This document shows, piece by piece, positions 39,995 to 48,929 of a stretch of 53,889 nt of DNA. The notes below the pieces were generated by a model. That model saw nothing but the letters and a program-made list of their open reading frames with translations, was not told the origin of the DNA and ran no database searches. The DNA is from JADJPL01 sp964607915 (GTDB taxonomy: Bacteria > Bacteroidota > Bacteroidia > Chitinophagales > Saprospiraceae), in contig CAZSMU010000009.1 in NCBI GenBank assembly GCA_964607915.1, positions 1-53,889 on the forward strand, read 5' to 3'. Position 1 is the first letter of the stretch. The number at the start of each line of letters is the position of its first letter. The translations under genes were made by a program, and so were the position numbers.

Positions 39995-40765
39995 ATGAAA
40001 CACGTTATCATCAGTATTCTTTTGGCAGGGGCACTTTTCCGCCTCGATGCCCAGACGGCGCTGCACCAGTACGGAGACAACACCAACGCCTGGTTCATGT
40101 ACTTCGGTAGCCACAAGGTGAGCGAGCGCTGGGGGCTGCACCTCGAAGCCCAGTGGCGACGGAGCGATTTTGTGAGCAGCCCCCAGCAGCTTCTTTTGCG
40201 CACAGGCATCAACTACCACTTCAACGCACAAGTGTTTGGCACAATCGGCTATTGTTTTGTACAGACCTATCCCTATGGGGAGCTGCCGGCGAAATCGGAA
40301 TTTCCCGAAGACCGGATCTGGGAGCAGATACAGATTAAGACGCAGTTGCAGGCCTTTGAATGGGTGAGCCGTTTTCGTTTGGAACAGCGTTTTGTGTATG
40401 CCCCTGTACTGGACCGTACCACCGGACAGTATGCGCCCGGCGACGCGGTATATTCCAACCGGTTCCGACTGTTAAACCGCTTCTCGCTTCCGTTCAAGGG
40501 GAAAACAATTGCCGACAAGAGCTTCTATCTGAGCGTATACGACGAGCTCCTGGTGAATTTTGGCAAACAGGTAGCCAACAACATTTTTGACCAGAACCGC
40601 CTGTACATAGGCCTGGGGTATCGAATACCGAAGGCCGGCAGGCTGGAAGTCGGATTCCTCGACCAGATTATTCAAAAGCCGGACGGGGTGAAAATCGAGC
40701 GGAATGCCACGTTCCAGCTCGGTTTCACGTCGAACGTGGATTTTTACAAAAAAAATAAATCATGA
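39995..40765 (+). CDS. DUF2490-family outer-membrane beta-barrel protein
   Basis: This is a 256-residue exported protein with a signal peptide (MKHVIISILLAGALFRLDAQ). The mature part alternates hydrophobic and polar residues in beta-strands typical of a small outer-membrane barrel: YFGSHKVSERWGLHLEAQWRR, LLLRTGINYHF, FEWVSRFRLEQRFV, NRFRLLNRFSLPF, DQNRLYIGLGYRIPKAGRLE. The RLEQR and DQNRLYIGLGY segments are DUF2490 signatures. Its TGA overlaps the dabA ATG in ATGA, so the two are translationally coupled. This ties the barrel to inorganic-carbon uptake, perhaps as a porin for bicarbonate across the outer membrane. That role is my inference; the family has no established substrate that I know of. 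Confidence 0.85.
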   Translation: MKHVIISILLAGALFRLDAQTALHQYGDNTNAWFMYFGSHKVSERWGLHLEAQWRRSDFVSSPQQLLLRTGINYHFNAQVFGTIGYCFVQTYPYGELPAKSEFPEDRIWEQIQIKTQLQAFEWVSRFRLEQRFVYAPVLDRTTGQYAPGDAVYSNRFRLLNRFSLPFKGKTIADKSFYLSVYDELLVNFGKQVANNIFDQNRLYIGLGYRIPKAGRLEVGFLDQIIQKPDGVKIERNATFQLGFTSNVDFYKKNKS

Positions 40766-43305
40766 CCTTGCAAAGGACAAAGACAGGCTTTGACGAAGCG
40801 GCATTGCTTCACGACCTGAAGCATTACCTGCCTTCACAAACGCCGATCAAGGATTTTATCCACCACAACACCTTGCATGCCTTCCAGGACATGAAGTTCT
40901 ACGACGCCATTTTCAGAGCGTCCAAAATCTTCAGCTACCAGGTTACACTGGAACTGGACGACTACCGGGGCTTGTTCCGCCAGGGCAGGATACGGGAAGA
41001 CGTACTGCAGCGCATCCTGGAAGAGCGGAAAGGCAATAACCCCGAAATACAGGAACTTTGGGCCTACCGCCTGATGCACAAAGCCTACGACCTGCACATC
41101 GAGCCGCGCATCGGCAGGGTGCGGGCCAACTGGAAAAAGGCGTACCGCCTGAACCTGGACAATCTGGTGCAGCCGCTGCTGTTCCGCATCGTGGGCAGCT
41201 ATCTGGACCAGGGCGTCGCCATCCGCCACTTCCCGCAGGTGGACAAAGGCTTTCTCGAGGCCCTTCGCGAGCTTGAGCGCAACAGCTTCAGTAGCTTTTT
41301 CAAGACCGAGCGGGCGCGCAAACTGTTGCTCGACCCGCAGTGCAGCATCGAGGGCCTTCTGGATACACTGGTCGGCGACGAGCGCTTTTACGAAGAATAT
41401 CTCTTCGACCAGCAATTCAGCCACCACGGCTGGTCGGGTATGGTGGCCACCGTAGAGGATTTACCCCATACGCTCCTGTACCCCAAAAAAATCTCCCTGC
41501 GCGATTTCATCCTTTTTGAACTGATCCTGGAGATAGATGCGCTGGAAGCAGAATTGGGGCGGCACTGGAAACCCCTCTGCCACACCGTGACGCTGGAACA
41601 CGAAGGGCTTTTTGACCCTGTGCCGGTCACAGAACTCCAGGAAGTATTCATGATTTGGCAGGATGCGTTCGAGTGGAGCTACTACGATGAAGTACTCACC
41701 GGTCTGGCCCTTTCCTCTGCACAGGCCAAAGAAAAAACGGCGCCGGCCTTCCAGGCCATATTTTGTATTGACGAGCGCGAGTGCTCTTTGCGCCGGCACA
41801 TCGAATATGTGGCCCCGGAATGTGAAACCCTGGGTGCCCCCGGCTTCTTTGGGGTCGAGTTCTACTTTTTGCCCGAGAACGGGAAATTTTACGAAAAACT
41901 GTGCCCTGCCCCGGTGACGCCGCGCTATCTGGTGAAAGAGGTGGACGTGCAGGGCGTGCAAAAGCACGAGACGCTGTATTCCAAGCACGCGCACAAGGCA
42001 CTCGGCGGCTTTTTTTACGCTTTGTTTTTCGGGTTCTGGGCGGGGATCAAATTGGCACTGGACCTGTTCCGTCCGAAGATGAGCCCTGCCATTTCCAACG
42101 CATTTGGCCACATGGACCAGCACTCCCGGCTAATCATTGAAAACACCGATCCCGCCGACCAGGAAAACGGCCTCCAGATCGGGTTTACGCTGTCGGAAAT
42201 GGCCGACCGCGTGGAGGGGCTCTTGCGCAACACCGGGCTTATTCAAAACTTTGCCCCGCTGATTTATCTGATTTCCCACGGGTCGAGCAGTGCCAACAAC
42301 CCGCACCACGGCGCGCACGATTGCGGTGCGTGCAGTGGCCGCCCCGGGGCGACTAACTCGCGGGTATTCTGTATGATGGCCAACCATCCCAAGGTACGGG
42401 AGCTCCTTGCCGGCCGCGGGATTGCCATACCCGACCAGACCCAGTTTGTACCCGCCATGCACGATACGGCCAGCGACCTGATGGGGTATTACGACGAGAG
42501 CGTATTGACCCCCGCCAACCGGCAGCGCCACGAAGTGGTCCGGCAGCAGTTCGAGCAGGCGCTCGACCTCAACGCCAAAGAGCGCTCGCGCCGCTTTGCC
42601 TCGATTGATACCGACCAGGACATCCGGAAGGTGCGCCGGGCGATCGAAGCCCGCTCGGTGTCCTTTTTTGAGCCCCGCCCCGAGTTGGGGCACGGCACCA
42701 ATGCCCTGTGCATTGTGGGGCGCCGGGCCCTGACCAAGACGCTGTTCCTGGACCGGCGGGCGTTCATGAACTCCTACGACTACCGCACGGATCCGGAAGG
42801 AAAGCTGCTGCTGGGCGTCATCAAGCCCCTGCCGGTCGTTTGCGGGGGCATCAACCTGGAGTACTACTTTTCGCGGGTGGACAACCAAAAGTTCGGTGCC
42901 GGCACCAAGTTACCGCACAACGTGACCGGCCTGATCGGCGTGACCAACAGCAGCGACGGCGACCTGCGGCCCGGGCTACCCTTGCAGATGATCGAGGTAC
43001 ACGACCCTGTCCGGCTGCTCATGATCGTGGAGCACTATCCTGCGGTCGTGCTCCAGACCATCCAGACCCTGCCGGAAGTATATGAGTGGTTTAGCCATGA
43101 GTGGGTACACCTGATTGCCATGGAACCGGAAACGGGGGCTTTTTACTATTTCAAAGACCACGCCTTCCATCGCTATGCGCCCAAGACGCATACGGTTCCC
43201 GAAATCGAGGACCTGCACCGCTTTTTTGAAGAGGCGAAGCCCATGGAAACCAACCATATTCTCGACGCCACCAAGGAAAACCTTCCTGTTCACCTGCTCA
43301 AATAA
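40762..43305 (+). CDS. dabA: DabA: DUF2309 zinc subunit of energy-coupled inorganic-carbon pump
   Basis: This is an 847-residue protein of the DUF2309/UPF0753 family. In characterised DAB systems DabA is a beta-carbonic-anhydrase-like zinc protein that, with DabB, converts CO2 to bicarbonate in the cytoplasm, driven by the membrane gradient. The expected zinc ligands are present: Cys335 and Asp337 in FCIDERE, His506 in LISHGSS and Cys521 in HDCGACSG, with the 15-residue His-Cys spacing of the family. Also visible are the N-terminal DFIHHNTLHAFQ and the C-terminal LPHNVTGLIGVTN and LRPGLPLQMIEVHDPVRL. Length is typical. It is translationally coupled to the DUF2490 gene and followed 5 bases later by dabB. 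No frameshift or missing residue is seen. Confidence 0.93.
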   Translation: MTLQRTKTGFDEAALLHDLKHYLPSQTPIKDFIHHNTLHAFQDMKFYDAIFRASKIFSYQVTLELDDYRGLFRQGRIREDVLQRILEERKGNNPEIQELWAYRLMHKAYDLHIEPRIGRVRANWKKAYRLNLDNLVQPLLFRIVGSYLDQGVAIRHFPQVDKGFLEALRELERNSFSSFFKTERARKLLLDPQCSIEGLLDTLVGDERFYEEYLFDQQFSHHGWSGMVATVEDLPHTLLYPKKISLRDFILFELILEIDALEAELGRHWKPLCHTVTLEHEGLFDPVPVTELQEVFMIWQDAFEWSYYDEVLTGLALSSAQAKEKTAPAFQAIFCIDERECSLRRHIEYVAPECETLGAPGFFGVEFYFLPENGKFYEKLCPAPVTPRYLVKEVDVQGVQKHETLYSKHAHKALGGFFYALFFGFWAGIKLALDLFRPKMSPAISNAFGHMDQHSRLIIENTDPADQENGLQIGFTLSEMADRVEGLLRNTGLIQNFAPLIYLISHGSSSANNPHHGAHDCGACSGRPGATNSRVFCMMANHPKVRELLAGRGIAIPDQTQFVPAMHDTASDLMGYYDESVLTPANRQRHEVVRQQFEQALDLNAKERSRRFASIDTDQDIRKVRRAIEARSVSFFEPRPELGHGTNALCIVGRRALTKTLFLDRRAFMNSYDYRTDPEGKLLLGVIKPLPVVCGGINLEYYFSRVDNQKFGAGTKLPHNVTGLIGVTNSSDGDLRPGLPLQMIEVHDPVRLLMIVEHYPAVVLQTIQTLPEVYEWFSHEWVHLIAMEPETGAFYYFKDHAFHRYAPKTHTVPEIEDLHRFFEEAKPMETNHILDATKENLPVHLLK

Positions 43306-43310
43306 ACGCA

Positions 43311-45179
43311 ATGGATAACGTACTGCATTATTTCATCCTCCTCCCCTTGCTGGGCCTGCTGCTGTCCAATTTGCCGGACAAAAAGCAGGAAAGCCTGATT
43401 TTCTGGAATGCCTTTAGTGTGTTGGTGTTGCAGTGGGCAGGGCTCATCCTCTTTTCGATTTACTGGCTTGCGAACGGGGCGGAGCCCGTTTTTGAAAAAT
43501 TTGTGACCTACTACAAGCACGGCAACGCCGAATTCTCATTTGACCTTTACTTTGACAAGCTGACCCTGGTGTATGGGTTCATGGCGGGGCTGATTGCCAC
43601 GCTGGTCGCCCTGTTTAGCCGCTACTACATGCACCGGGATCCCGGCTACCGGCGTTTTTTCAGCAATATGCTCTTCTTTTTCACCGGGATCAACCTGATT
43701 GTGTTTTCGGGGAACTTTGAAACGCTGTTCCTGGGTTGGGAGGTGTTGGGTATCAGCTCGTTCCTGCTCATCGGCTTTTACCGGGAGCGCTATCTGCCGG
43801 TGAAGAACTCGATGAAAGTGATGTCGCTGTTCCGGCTTTCCGATGTCATGCTGTTGATTGGCATGTGGTTGTGCCATACGGCGTTTCACCGGAACATCAC
43901 TTTTGAAGAGTTCGCCGTTCCGGGGGCGCTGGAATCTGAGCTGGCTTCCCACCCCTTGAACTTGTATCTGATACCCTGGGCCTTTTTAGTAGTGGCAGCG
44001 GTCAAATCCGGGCAGTTTCCCTTTTCGTCCTGGCTTCCCAGGGCCATGGAAGGCCCTACGACCTCCAGTGCGATTTTTTACGGCTCCCTATCGGTGCATA
44101 TCGGCCTGTTCCTGATGCTGCGCATATCGCCGCTATGGGTAAACAACCTGGCCATACAGGCATTGGTCATCACGATGGGTGTTTTCACGGCACTCGTATC
44201 CAGTAGTATCGCCAATGTACAGCCGACCGTGAAGACGCAGATTGCCTATTCTTCGATTGCCCAGATCGGGATCATGTTCATCGAAGCAGCCCTGGGCCTG
44301 GAAGTGCTGGCCCTGGTACATTTTGCGGGGAATGCGCTGCTGCGCTCCTATCAGTTGCTGGTTTCGCCCAGCGTATTGAACTACCTCATCCACGACCAAT
44401 ATTACCATTTTGAAAAGCCGGAGGACAAGATCTCTCACGGGTTTATGGGCCGTTTGCGCACGTCGCTGTACATGCTGTCCATCAAGGAATACAACCTCGA
44501 CCGCTTCCAGTTCCACGTTTTGTGGACGCCTTTTAAATGGCTGGGCCGGCGCGTCGCTTTCCTGACGACGAAACCGGGTTATGCGCTACTCGCCGGGGCC
44601 GGCGGGATTGGCCTGGCCGGTCTCTTTCTCGGCGCGAATACCTGGGAGGGCTGGCACAAGTTTTTTGCATTCAGCTTTGCGTTGCTGGCCTTTCTGCTGG
44701 TGAGCAGTGCCTTCACCGAGCGGGCTTCCGCACGCAGGGCATGGCTATTCCTGATCGTTGCCCATGTATTCATCAACCTGGCCATCAGCTACAACATAGC
44801 CTTTGACGCGTTTGCCACCGCGATTTACCTGAGCGGGGTGGTGATTGCCGGAGTCACAGGGTGGTATGTGCTGAGCGAAGTAGAGCGCAGGGAAAATACG
44901 TACGACCTGGGCAGTTTTTACGGGCATATCTATGAGTATCCGCGCCTTGGCCTGGTGTTTCTCTTGTCTGCGCTGGCGCTGGTCGGTTTCCCCATCACCC
45001 CCACGTTTATCGGACTGGACGTGGTGCTGAGCCAGGTACACAGCAACCAGGTCGCCCTGTTGGTTGTCGTGGCGCTGTGCTTTGTGTTTATGGAAATCGC
45101 TGTACTTCGCTTGTATGCCCGTGTGTTTCTCGGGCAGCATGTCAAGGCCTACCATTCGATGGCATTCAAGAACTCGTAG
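43311..45179 (+). CDS. dabB: DabB: NuoL/MrpA-like membrane subunit of inorganic-carbon pump
   Basis: This is a 622-residue protein of the proton-conducting membrane transporter family (NuoL/M, MrpA/D), assigned to DabB because it directly follows dabA. Residues needed for proton movement in this family are kept: Glu144 in LGWEVLGISSFLLIGF, Lys232 in KSGQFPFSSWLPRAMEGP, and the TSSAIFYGSLSVHIG segment. About 14 hydrophobic helices cover the length. A cytosolic insertion follows near 370-400 (YYHFEKPEDKISHGF). It is thought to couple proton or sodium flow to DabA. No other complex I or Mrp subunits lie nearby, which argues against a complex I role. The operon ends at the perfect hairpin 45217-45277. 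Confidence 0.93.
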   Translation: MDNVLHYFILLPLLGLLLSNLPDKKQESLIFWNAFSVLVLQWAGLILFSIYWLANGAEPVFEKFVTYYKHGNAEFSFDLYFDKLTLVYGFMAGLIATLVALFSRYYMHRDPGYRRFFSNMLFFFTGINLIVFSGNFETLFLGWEVLGISSFLLIGFYRERYLPVKNSMKVMSLFRLSDVMLLIGMWLCHTAFHRNITFEEFAVPGALESELASHPLNLYLIPWAFLVVAAVKSGQFPFSSWLPRAMEGPTTSSAIFYGSLSVHIGLFLMLRISPLWVNNLAIQALVITMGVFTALVSSSIANVQPTVKTQIAYSSIAQIGIMFIEAALGLEVLALVHFAGNALLRSYQLLVSPSVLNYLIHDQYYHFEKPEDKISHGFMGRLRTSLYMLSIKEYNLDRFQFHVLWTPFKWLGRRVAFLTTKPGYALLAGAGGIGLAGLFLGANTWEGWHKFFAFSFALLAFLLVSSAFTERASARRAWLFLIVAHVFINLAISYNIAFDAFATAIYLSGVVIAGVTGWYVLSEVERRENTYDLGSFYGHIYEYPRLGLVFLLSALALVGFPITPTFIGLDVVLSQVHSNQVALLVVVALCFVFMEIAVLRLYARVFLGQHVKAYHSMAFKNS

Positions 45180-45216
45180 GGGTTTTTGCCTCCGTTTGCC
45201 CGGGGCAAAAAATCTT

Positions 45217-45277
45217 TTTGACGCACACCGGCCCTCCATTTTCGCTCTGCGAAAATGGAGGGCCGGTGTGCGTCAAA
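45217..45277. terminator. Long perfect hairpin between convergent genes (29-bp arms, 3-nt loop)
   Basis: The left arm 45217-45245 begins TTTGACGCACACCGG, the loop is TCT, and the right arm 45249-45277 is an exact complement. It separates dabB (plus) from the ABC/M1 fusion (minus) and is the longest perfect stem in the window. The flanking base composition gives only short U-tracts. Confidence 0.8.
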
Positions 45278-45332
45278 GAAATACCATTCCCTGTCGGAGG
45301 CGGAGGATGCATGCCTCCGGATAAGGAGAAAT

Positions 45333-48300
45333 TTACTCGCGTCTTTCCACTTTTTTCACGTTATCGTCTGGAATGCGGTCTATCAGGTAGTGGTAGGGAT
45401 CTATTCCGGCCTGGGCTGGTTTTTCCGGGACCCGGAAGCGGAAGGTATTTTCGGGTTGGGTGATTTTTACGCGTTGCAGGGAGAGGGCTTTCCCGAGGTT
45501 TTTTTTGCTTTCGCCTTCGGCAAAAACGCCGAGGTCGAGGTAGTCGTTGAGGGGGAGAGCTGTTTCCCGTCCCAGGGAATCGGCGCGGAATTTCTCGGAG
45601 TAGGTTTTGATGCGCACTTCGTATTCATTGCCTACCGCCTGGTAGCTCGCTTCGGTGATGCGGTTGGAGAAGAGGGTGATATGCTCGAACAGATCGCCGA
45701 TGAGGTACTGCAGGGAGTCGGGGGTATGCCTGCGGAACGCGCGCACGGCCGCCAGGGAAGTAGGGTAGGGGGCGGTTTTGTAGGCGTGCGCTTGCAGCAG
45801 CTCCTGCAGGGCGGCGTTCACTTCTTTTTCCCCGATCATCTCCTTGAGGTAGTAGAGGACGACGGAGCCTTTGTTGTAGTGGATGTACGACTGGTTTTCG
45901 GTGGCCATAAGGGGGCGTTCGGCTTCGAGTTCGCCGCCGCGGCCGCTGAGGTAGCTGTCCATTTCGTAGGACAGGAACTTGCGCATTTTGTCTTTGCCGT
46001 ATTCTTTTTCCATGACCATCAGGGCGGAGTATTCGGCGAAGCTTTCGGAGAGCATTTCCGAGCCCTGCATATTGGCACCGATGAGTTGGTGTGCCCAGTA
46101 CTGGTGTGCCATTTCGTGGGCGACGACGAAGAACACGAAGTCTATATCCTCCTCTTTGACCTGGCGCAGGTCGGTGATGAAGCCGATGCCCTCGCTGTAC
46201 GGCATGGTACCGGGGAAGGCCTGGGCGAATCCTGCGTAGCGCGGGAACTCGATGATGCGGCACTGTTTGTGGTAGTAGGGCCCGAAGTGGGTGGTGTAGT
46301 AGTCCAGCGACTTTTTGATGCCGGCCAGCATATTGGGCACGTTGTAGGCGTGTTCTTTGATGTGATAGACTTCTACGTCTATGCCCTTCCATTTTTCGCG
46401 GGCTACTTCGTAGCGGGCGGAGATGAAGGAGTAGAAGTTGAGCGAGGCGTGGTCGAGGGCATACTGGAAGTAGCGCCTGCCGTTTTTCGACCAGCTTTTT
46501 TTGAGGGAGCCTGGTGCGACGGCGATTTGGTCTCCGGCGGTGCTGATGGTGGTGCGCACGTTGACGTAATCGGCATCGAGGCCTATGTAGCTTTTGCTGC
46601 GGGCGGCGAGGTTGTTCTCGTCCAGTGCGGGGAGGCGTTGGCGAGGGGGCAGGCCGAGTTTTTTCCGTCGGTTCTTATCGCGTATTTCGTAATCGCTCAC
46701 ATAGCCCAGCACGGGCATGAAATCGCTGTTGTTGAAAAAAGTGCCGTTCTGGGTGAGGGAGGTGAAGGAAACCTCGTTTTCGATGCCTTTGCTTTCTTTG
46801 CTGGCCCGCAAGCGGAGGGAGAGCGTATCGCCGGGCTGCATAGGTTGGGCGAGGGCATAGATGCGGTAGTTGAGGCGCTGGTCATCCCGTTTCAGGGTGG
46901 CGCCGGGGATGTCAATCCGAAGGGAATCCATGTCGGTCGGGAGGGTAAAGTGAAGCTCCCGCACGGTTTTTCCCGATTGGTTGACCAGCAGTGCCCGGGT
47001 GTTGGCATAGAGGTGGCGTTGATACGGATAGAGGGCGATGTGGAAGTCGAGGTCGGTCCATACCGGTTGCGCGATGCCTTCGTATTTTTTATAGGTCAGT
47101 TCGTAGCTTTTCTGGCGGCGTTCGAACTCTTCCTGGCTGATATTGGTGTTGAGCACTTCGGTTTGGTAATATACGAAACCGGCACAACCGATGAACAAGG
47201 CGCCCAGTACGCCAAGTGGGATTGCTTTTTGGCGGAGCCGGGACAGTGCCGTTTTGTAGCGCGTGGCAAACGAATCTTCGGCCCCCCGCAGGTAGAACGC
47301 GTAGGCGACGAAGCAGAACAGGAGTGCCACCAGGCCCCAGTAGATGTTGAACGCGATCTGACCGGGTACGAAGGGGCCAAAGCCGTTCATGTCGGAGTAA
47401 ATCAGGGAAGGCCGGCTGCCGTAGCCCAGCATGTTGGTGCTGATTTTGAGGGCCTGCCAGATGAAGGAATCCACTACGATGAAGGCGATAAAGACAAAGT
47501 AAGCCAGGTAGCGGTTGTTGACGAGGTATTGAATCAGGATGGCGATGATGGCCAGAAAGGCGAACTCGAGCAGGTCGAGCCCGAGCAGGCTCACCGCGTA
47601 TTGTCCGAGCTCAAAGCGGGTGTACCCGTTGATGGCCTGCACGGCAACTCCGACGAGGATGGTGGCGCAGAGCACCGAAAACAGGGCGGTCAGCAGGGCG
47701 AGGAGTTTAGAGGCAAACAGCACGCCGGTAGGTGCGGAGGTCGCGTCCTCTATTGCGGCGATTTTGGCGTCGCGTTCCTTCCAGACCAGCACGCCGGAGT
47801 AGAACGTGACGATAGCCACCAGAAAGAGGTAAAAAGCGCCCCGTATGGTCTCTATGACGTCGTACGTGACGGGGTATTTGGTGCTTCCGTACAAGTCGCT
47901 GAAGCTGCTCAGGCTGGCGATGAGGTTGATCATGCCTATGGCCACGATGATGAGAAAGGTCTGGTTCTTCAGGATAGATTTCGCTTCGAACCAGGTGACC
48001 TGCAGGAAGGCCGCTGCGGAAAATCCGGCTTGGGGCGGGCTGGAAAAGACCCGGAGGCTTTCGGCTGCGGGGGCACTTGTTTCGTCTTCCTTTTTATCCA
48101 GGGGTTTGGCGGCCCCTCCTGCCCGGAGGCTGAACGAGAAGCGGGTATAGAGCAGCGAGAGCAGGAGGGCGGCTATTCCCAGCCACATCAGGCGGTTGTA
48201 CAGGAAATCACCGCTCAGGGGTACGGCGCTGCGGTTTTTTTCCTCCACTGTCAGGTATTTGGCGGCGATGGAGAGGGGTTGTGTGCCGAAGGGGTCGAGC

Positions 48301-48917
48301 AGGTTGGCGAGCCACTCTTTATCGAGGTCCCGGGTATAGCCCTGGCTGACCACATAGAATACGAGGATGAGCATGGCCCCCACGAAGGAGACCACGTTGC
48401 TGCGGAACAAGATGGCCAGGCCATATACGATGACCGCTGTGATGAGGGTGTTGGGCAGGGCGAAGGCCAGGATGCCCTGCAGATGGCCGCTCCAGACGAT
48501 TTCTCCGTAGCGCGTGGGTTCCACCCAGGGCATCAGGGGGCCGAGCAGTGTGCCCAGCGATACCCCGAGCAGGGGAATCACGGCGATGCTGGCCGCGCCG
48601 AGGAACTTCCCGAAGAAGTAATCCCGCTTTTTGACGGGGGAAGTGAAGACGAACTGGTACATGCCCGAGCTGAAATCGCGGTTGGCTGCGGCGGTCATGA
48701 ATGCGGTGGTCATCAGCAGGCAGAACAGGGACATGACCATATAGTACTGTTGCACTACGAAGGGTGCGTTCTTTTGCACGTTGCCCACGCCGCCCCCTAT
48801 CGTGATCTGCTCTGAGCTCACCGCCCCGAAGATGAGCAGGGTGTTCACGAGGAGAAAAATCCAGAGCATGGGGGTGCGGAGCCAGTACTTCCACTCAAAA
48901 GAGATAAACTTGCGCAT
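45333..48917 (-). CDS. ABC-2 permease fused to an M1-family metallopeptidase
   Basis: This is a 1194-residue fusion. Residues 1-260 and about 300-590 form two ABC-2 type permease halves with several hydrophobic helices each (for example VVSFVGAMLILVFYVVSQGY, YLAYFVFIAFIVVDSFIW). The rest is a gluzincin of the M1 aminopeptidase family. Its zinc motif is HEMAH (934-938), followed by MLSESFAEYSALM, whose Glu958 is the likely third ligand. The spacing HEXXH to Glu is 19 residues rather than the usual 18. The catalytic Tyr is expected further on and was not pinned down. It starts 12 bases after its ATPase gene. The whole could export or remodel peptides at the membrane. Such fusions occur in Bacteroidota but are little characterised. 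Confidence 0.9.
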   Translation of the reverse strand: MRKFISFEWKYWLRTPMLWIFLLVNTLLIFGAVSSEQITIGGGVGNVQKNAPFVVQQYYMVMSLFCLLMTTAFMTAAANRDFSSGMYQFVFTSPVKKRDYFFGKFLGAASIAVIPLLGVSLGTLLGPLMPWVEPTRYGEIVWSGHLQGILAFALPNTLITAVIVYGLAILFRSNVVSFVGAMLILVFYVVSQGYTRDLDKEWLANLLDPFGTQPLSIAAKYLTVEEKNRSAVPLSGDFLYNRLMWLGIAALLLSLLYTRFSFSLRAGGAAKPLDKKEDETSAPAAESLRVFSSPPQAGFSAAAFLQVTWFEAKSILKNQTFLIIVAIGMINLIASLSSFSDLYGSTKYPVTYDVIETIRGAFYLFLVAIVTFYSGVLVWKERDAKIAAIEDATSAPTGVLFASKLLALLTALFSVLCATILVGVAVQAINGYTRFELGQYAVSLLGLDLLEFAFLAIIAILIQYLVNNRYLAYFVFIAFIVVDSFIWQALKISTNMLGYGSRPSLIYSDMNGFGPFVPGQIAFNIYWGLVALLFCFVAYAFYLRGAEDSFATRYKTALSRLRQKAIPLGVLGALFIGCAGFVYYQTEVLNTNISQEEFERRQKSYELTYKKYEGIAQPVWTDLDFHIALYPYQRHLYANTRALLVNQSGKTVRELHFTLPTDMDSLRIDIPGATLKRDDQRLNYRIYALAQPMQPGDTLSLRLRASKESKGIENEVSFTSLTQNGTFFNNSDFMPVLGYVSDYEIRDKNRRKKLGLPPRQRLPALDENNLAARSKSYIGLDADYVNVRTTISTAGDQIAVAPGSLKKSWSKNGRRYFQYALDHASLNFYSFISARYEVAREKWKGIDVEVYHIKEHAYNVPNMLAGIKKSLDYYTTHFGPYYHKQCRIIEFPRYAGFAQAFPGTMPYSEGIGFITDLRQVKEEDIDFVFFVVAHEMAHQYWAHQLIGANMQGSEMLSESFAEYSALMVMEKEYGKDKMRKFLSYEMDSYLSGRGGELEAERPLMATENQSYIHYNKGSVVLYYLKEMIGEKEVNAALQELLQAHAYKTAPYPTSLAAVRAFRRHTPDSLQYLIGDLFEHITLFSNRITEASYQAVGNEYEVRIKTYSEKFRADSLGRETALPLNDYLDLGVFAEGESKKNLGKALSLQRVKITQPENTFRFRVPEKPAQAGIDPYHYLIDRIPDDNVKKVERRE

Positions 48918-48929
48918 AGGGTAGGGGCT

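Noticed and set aside
45255..48815. A 1186-codon open frame on the plus strand, antisense to the ABC/M1 fusion gene
   Set aside because: Its translation is low-complexity Gly/Val/Glu/Phe-rich without any domain. The opposite strand encodes a clear multi-domain protein. Long antisense frames are expected from the GC-rich third codon positions here.
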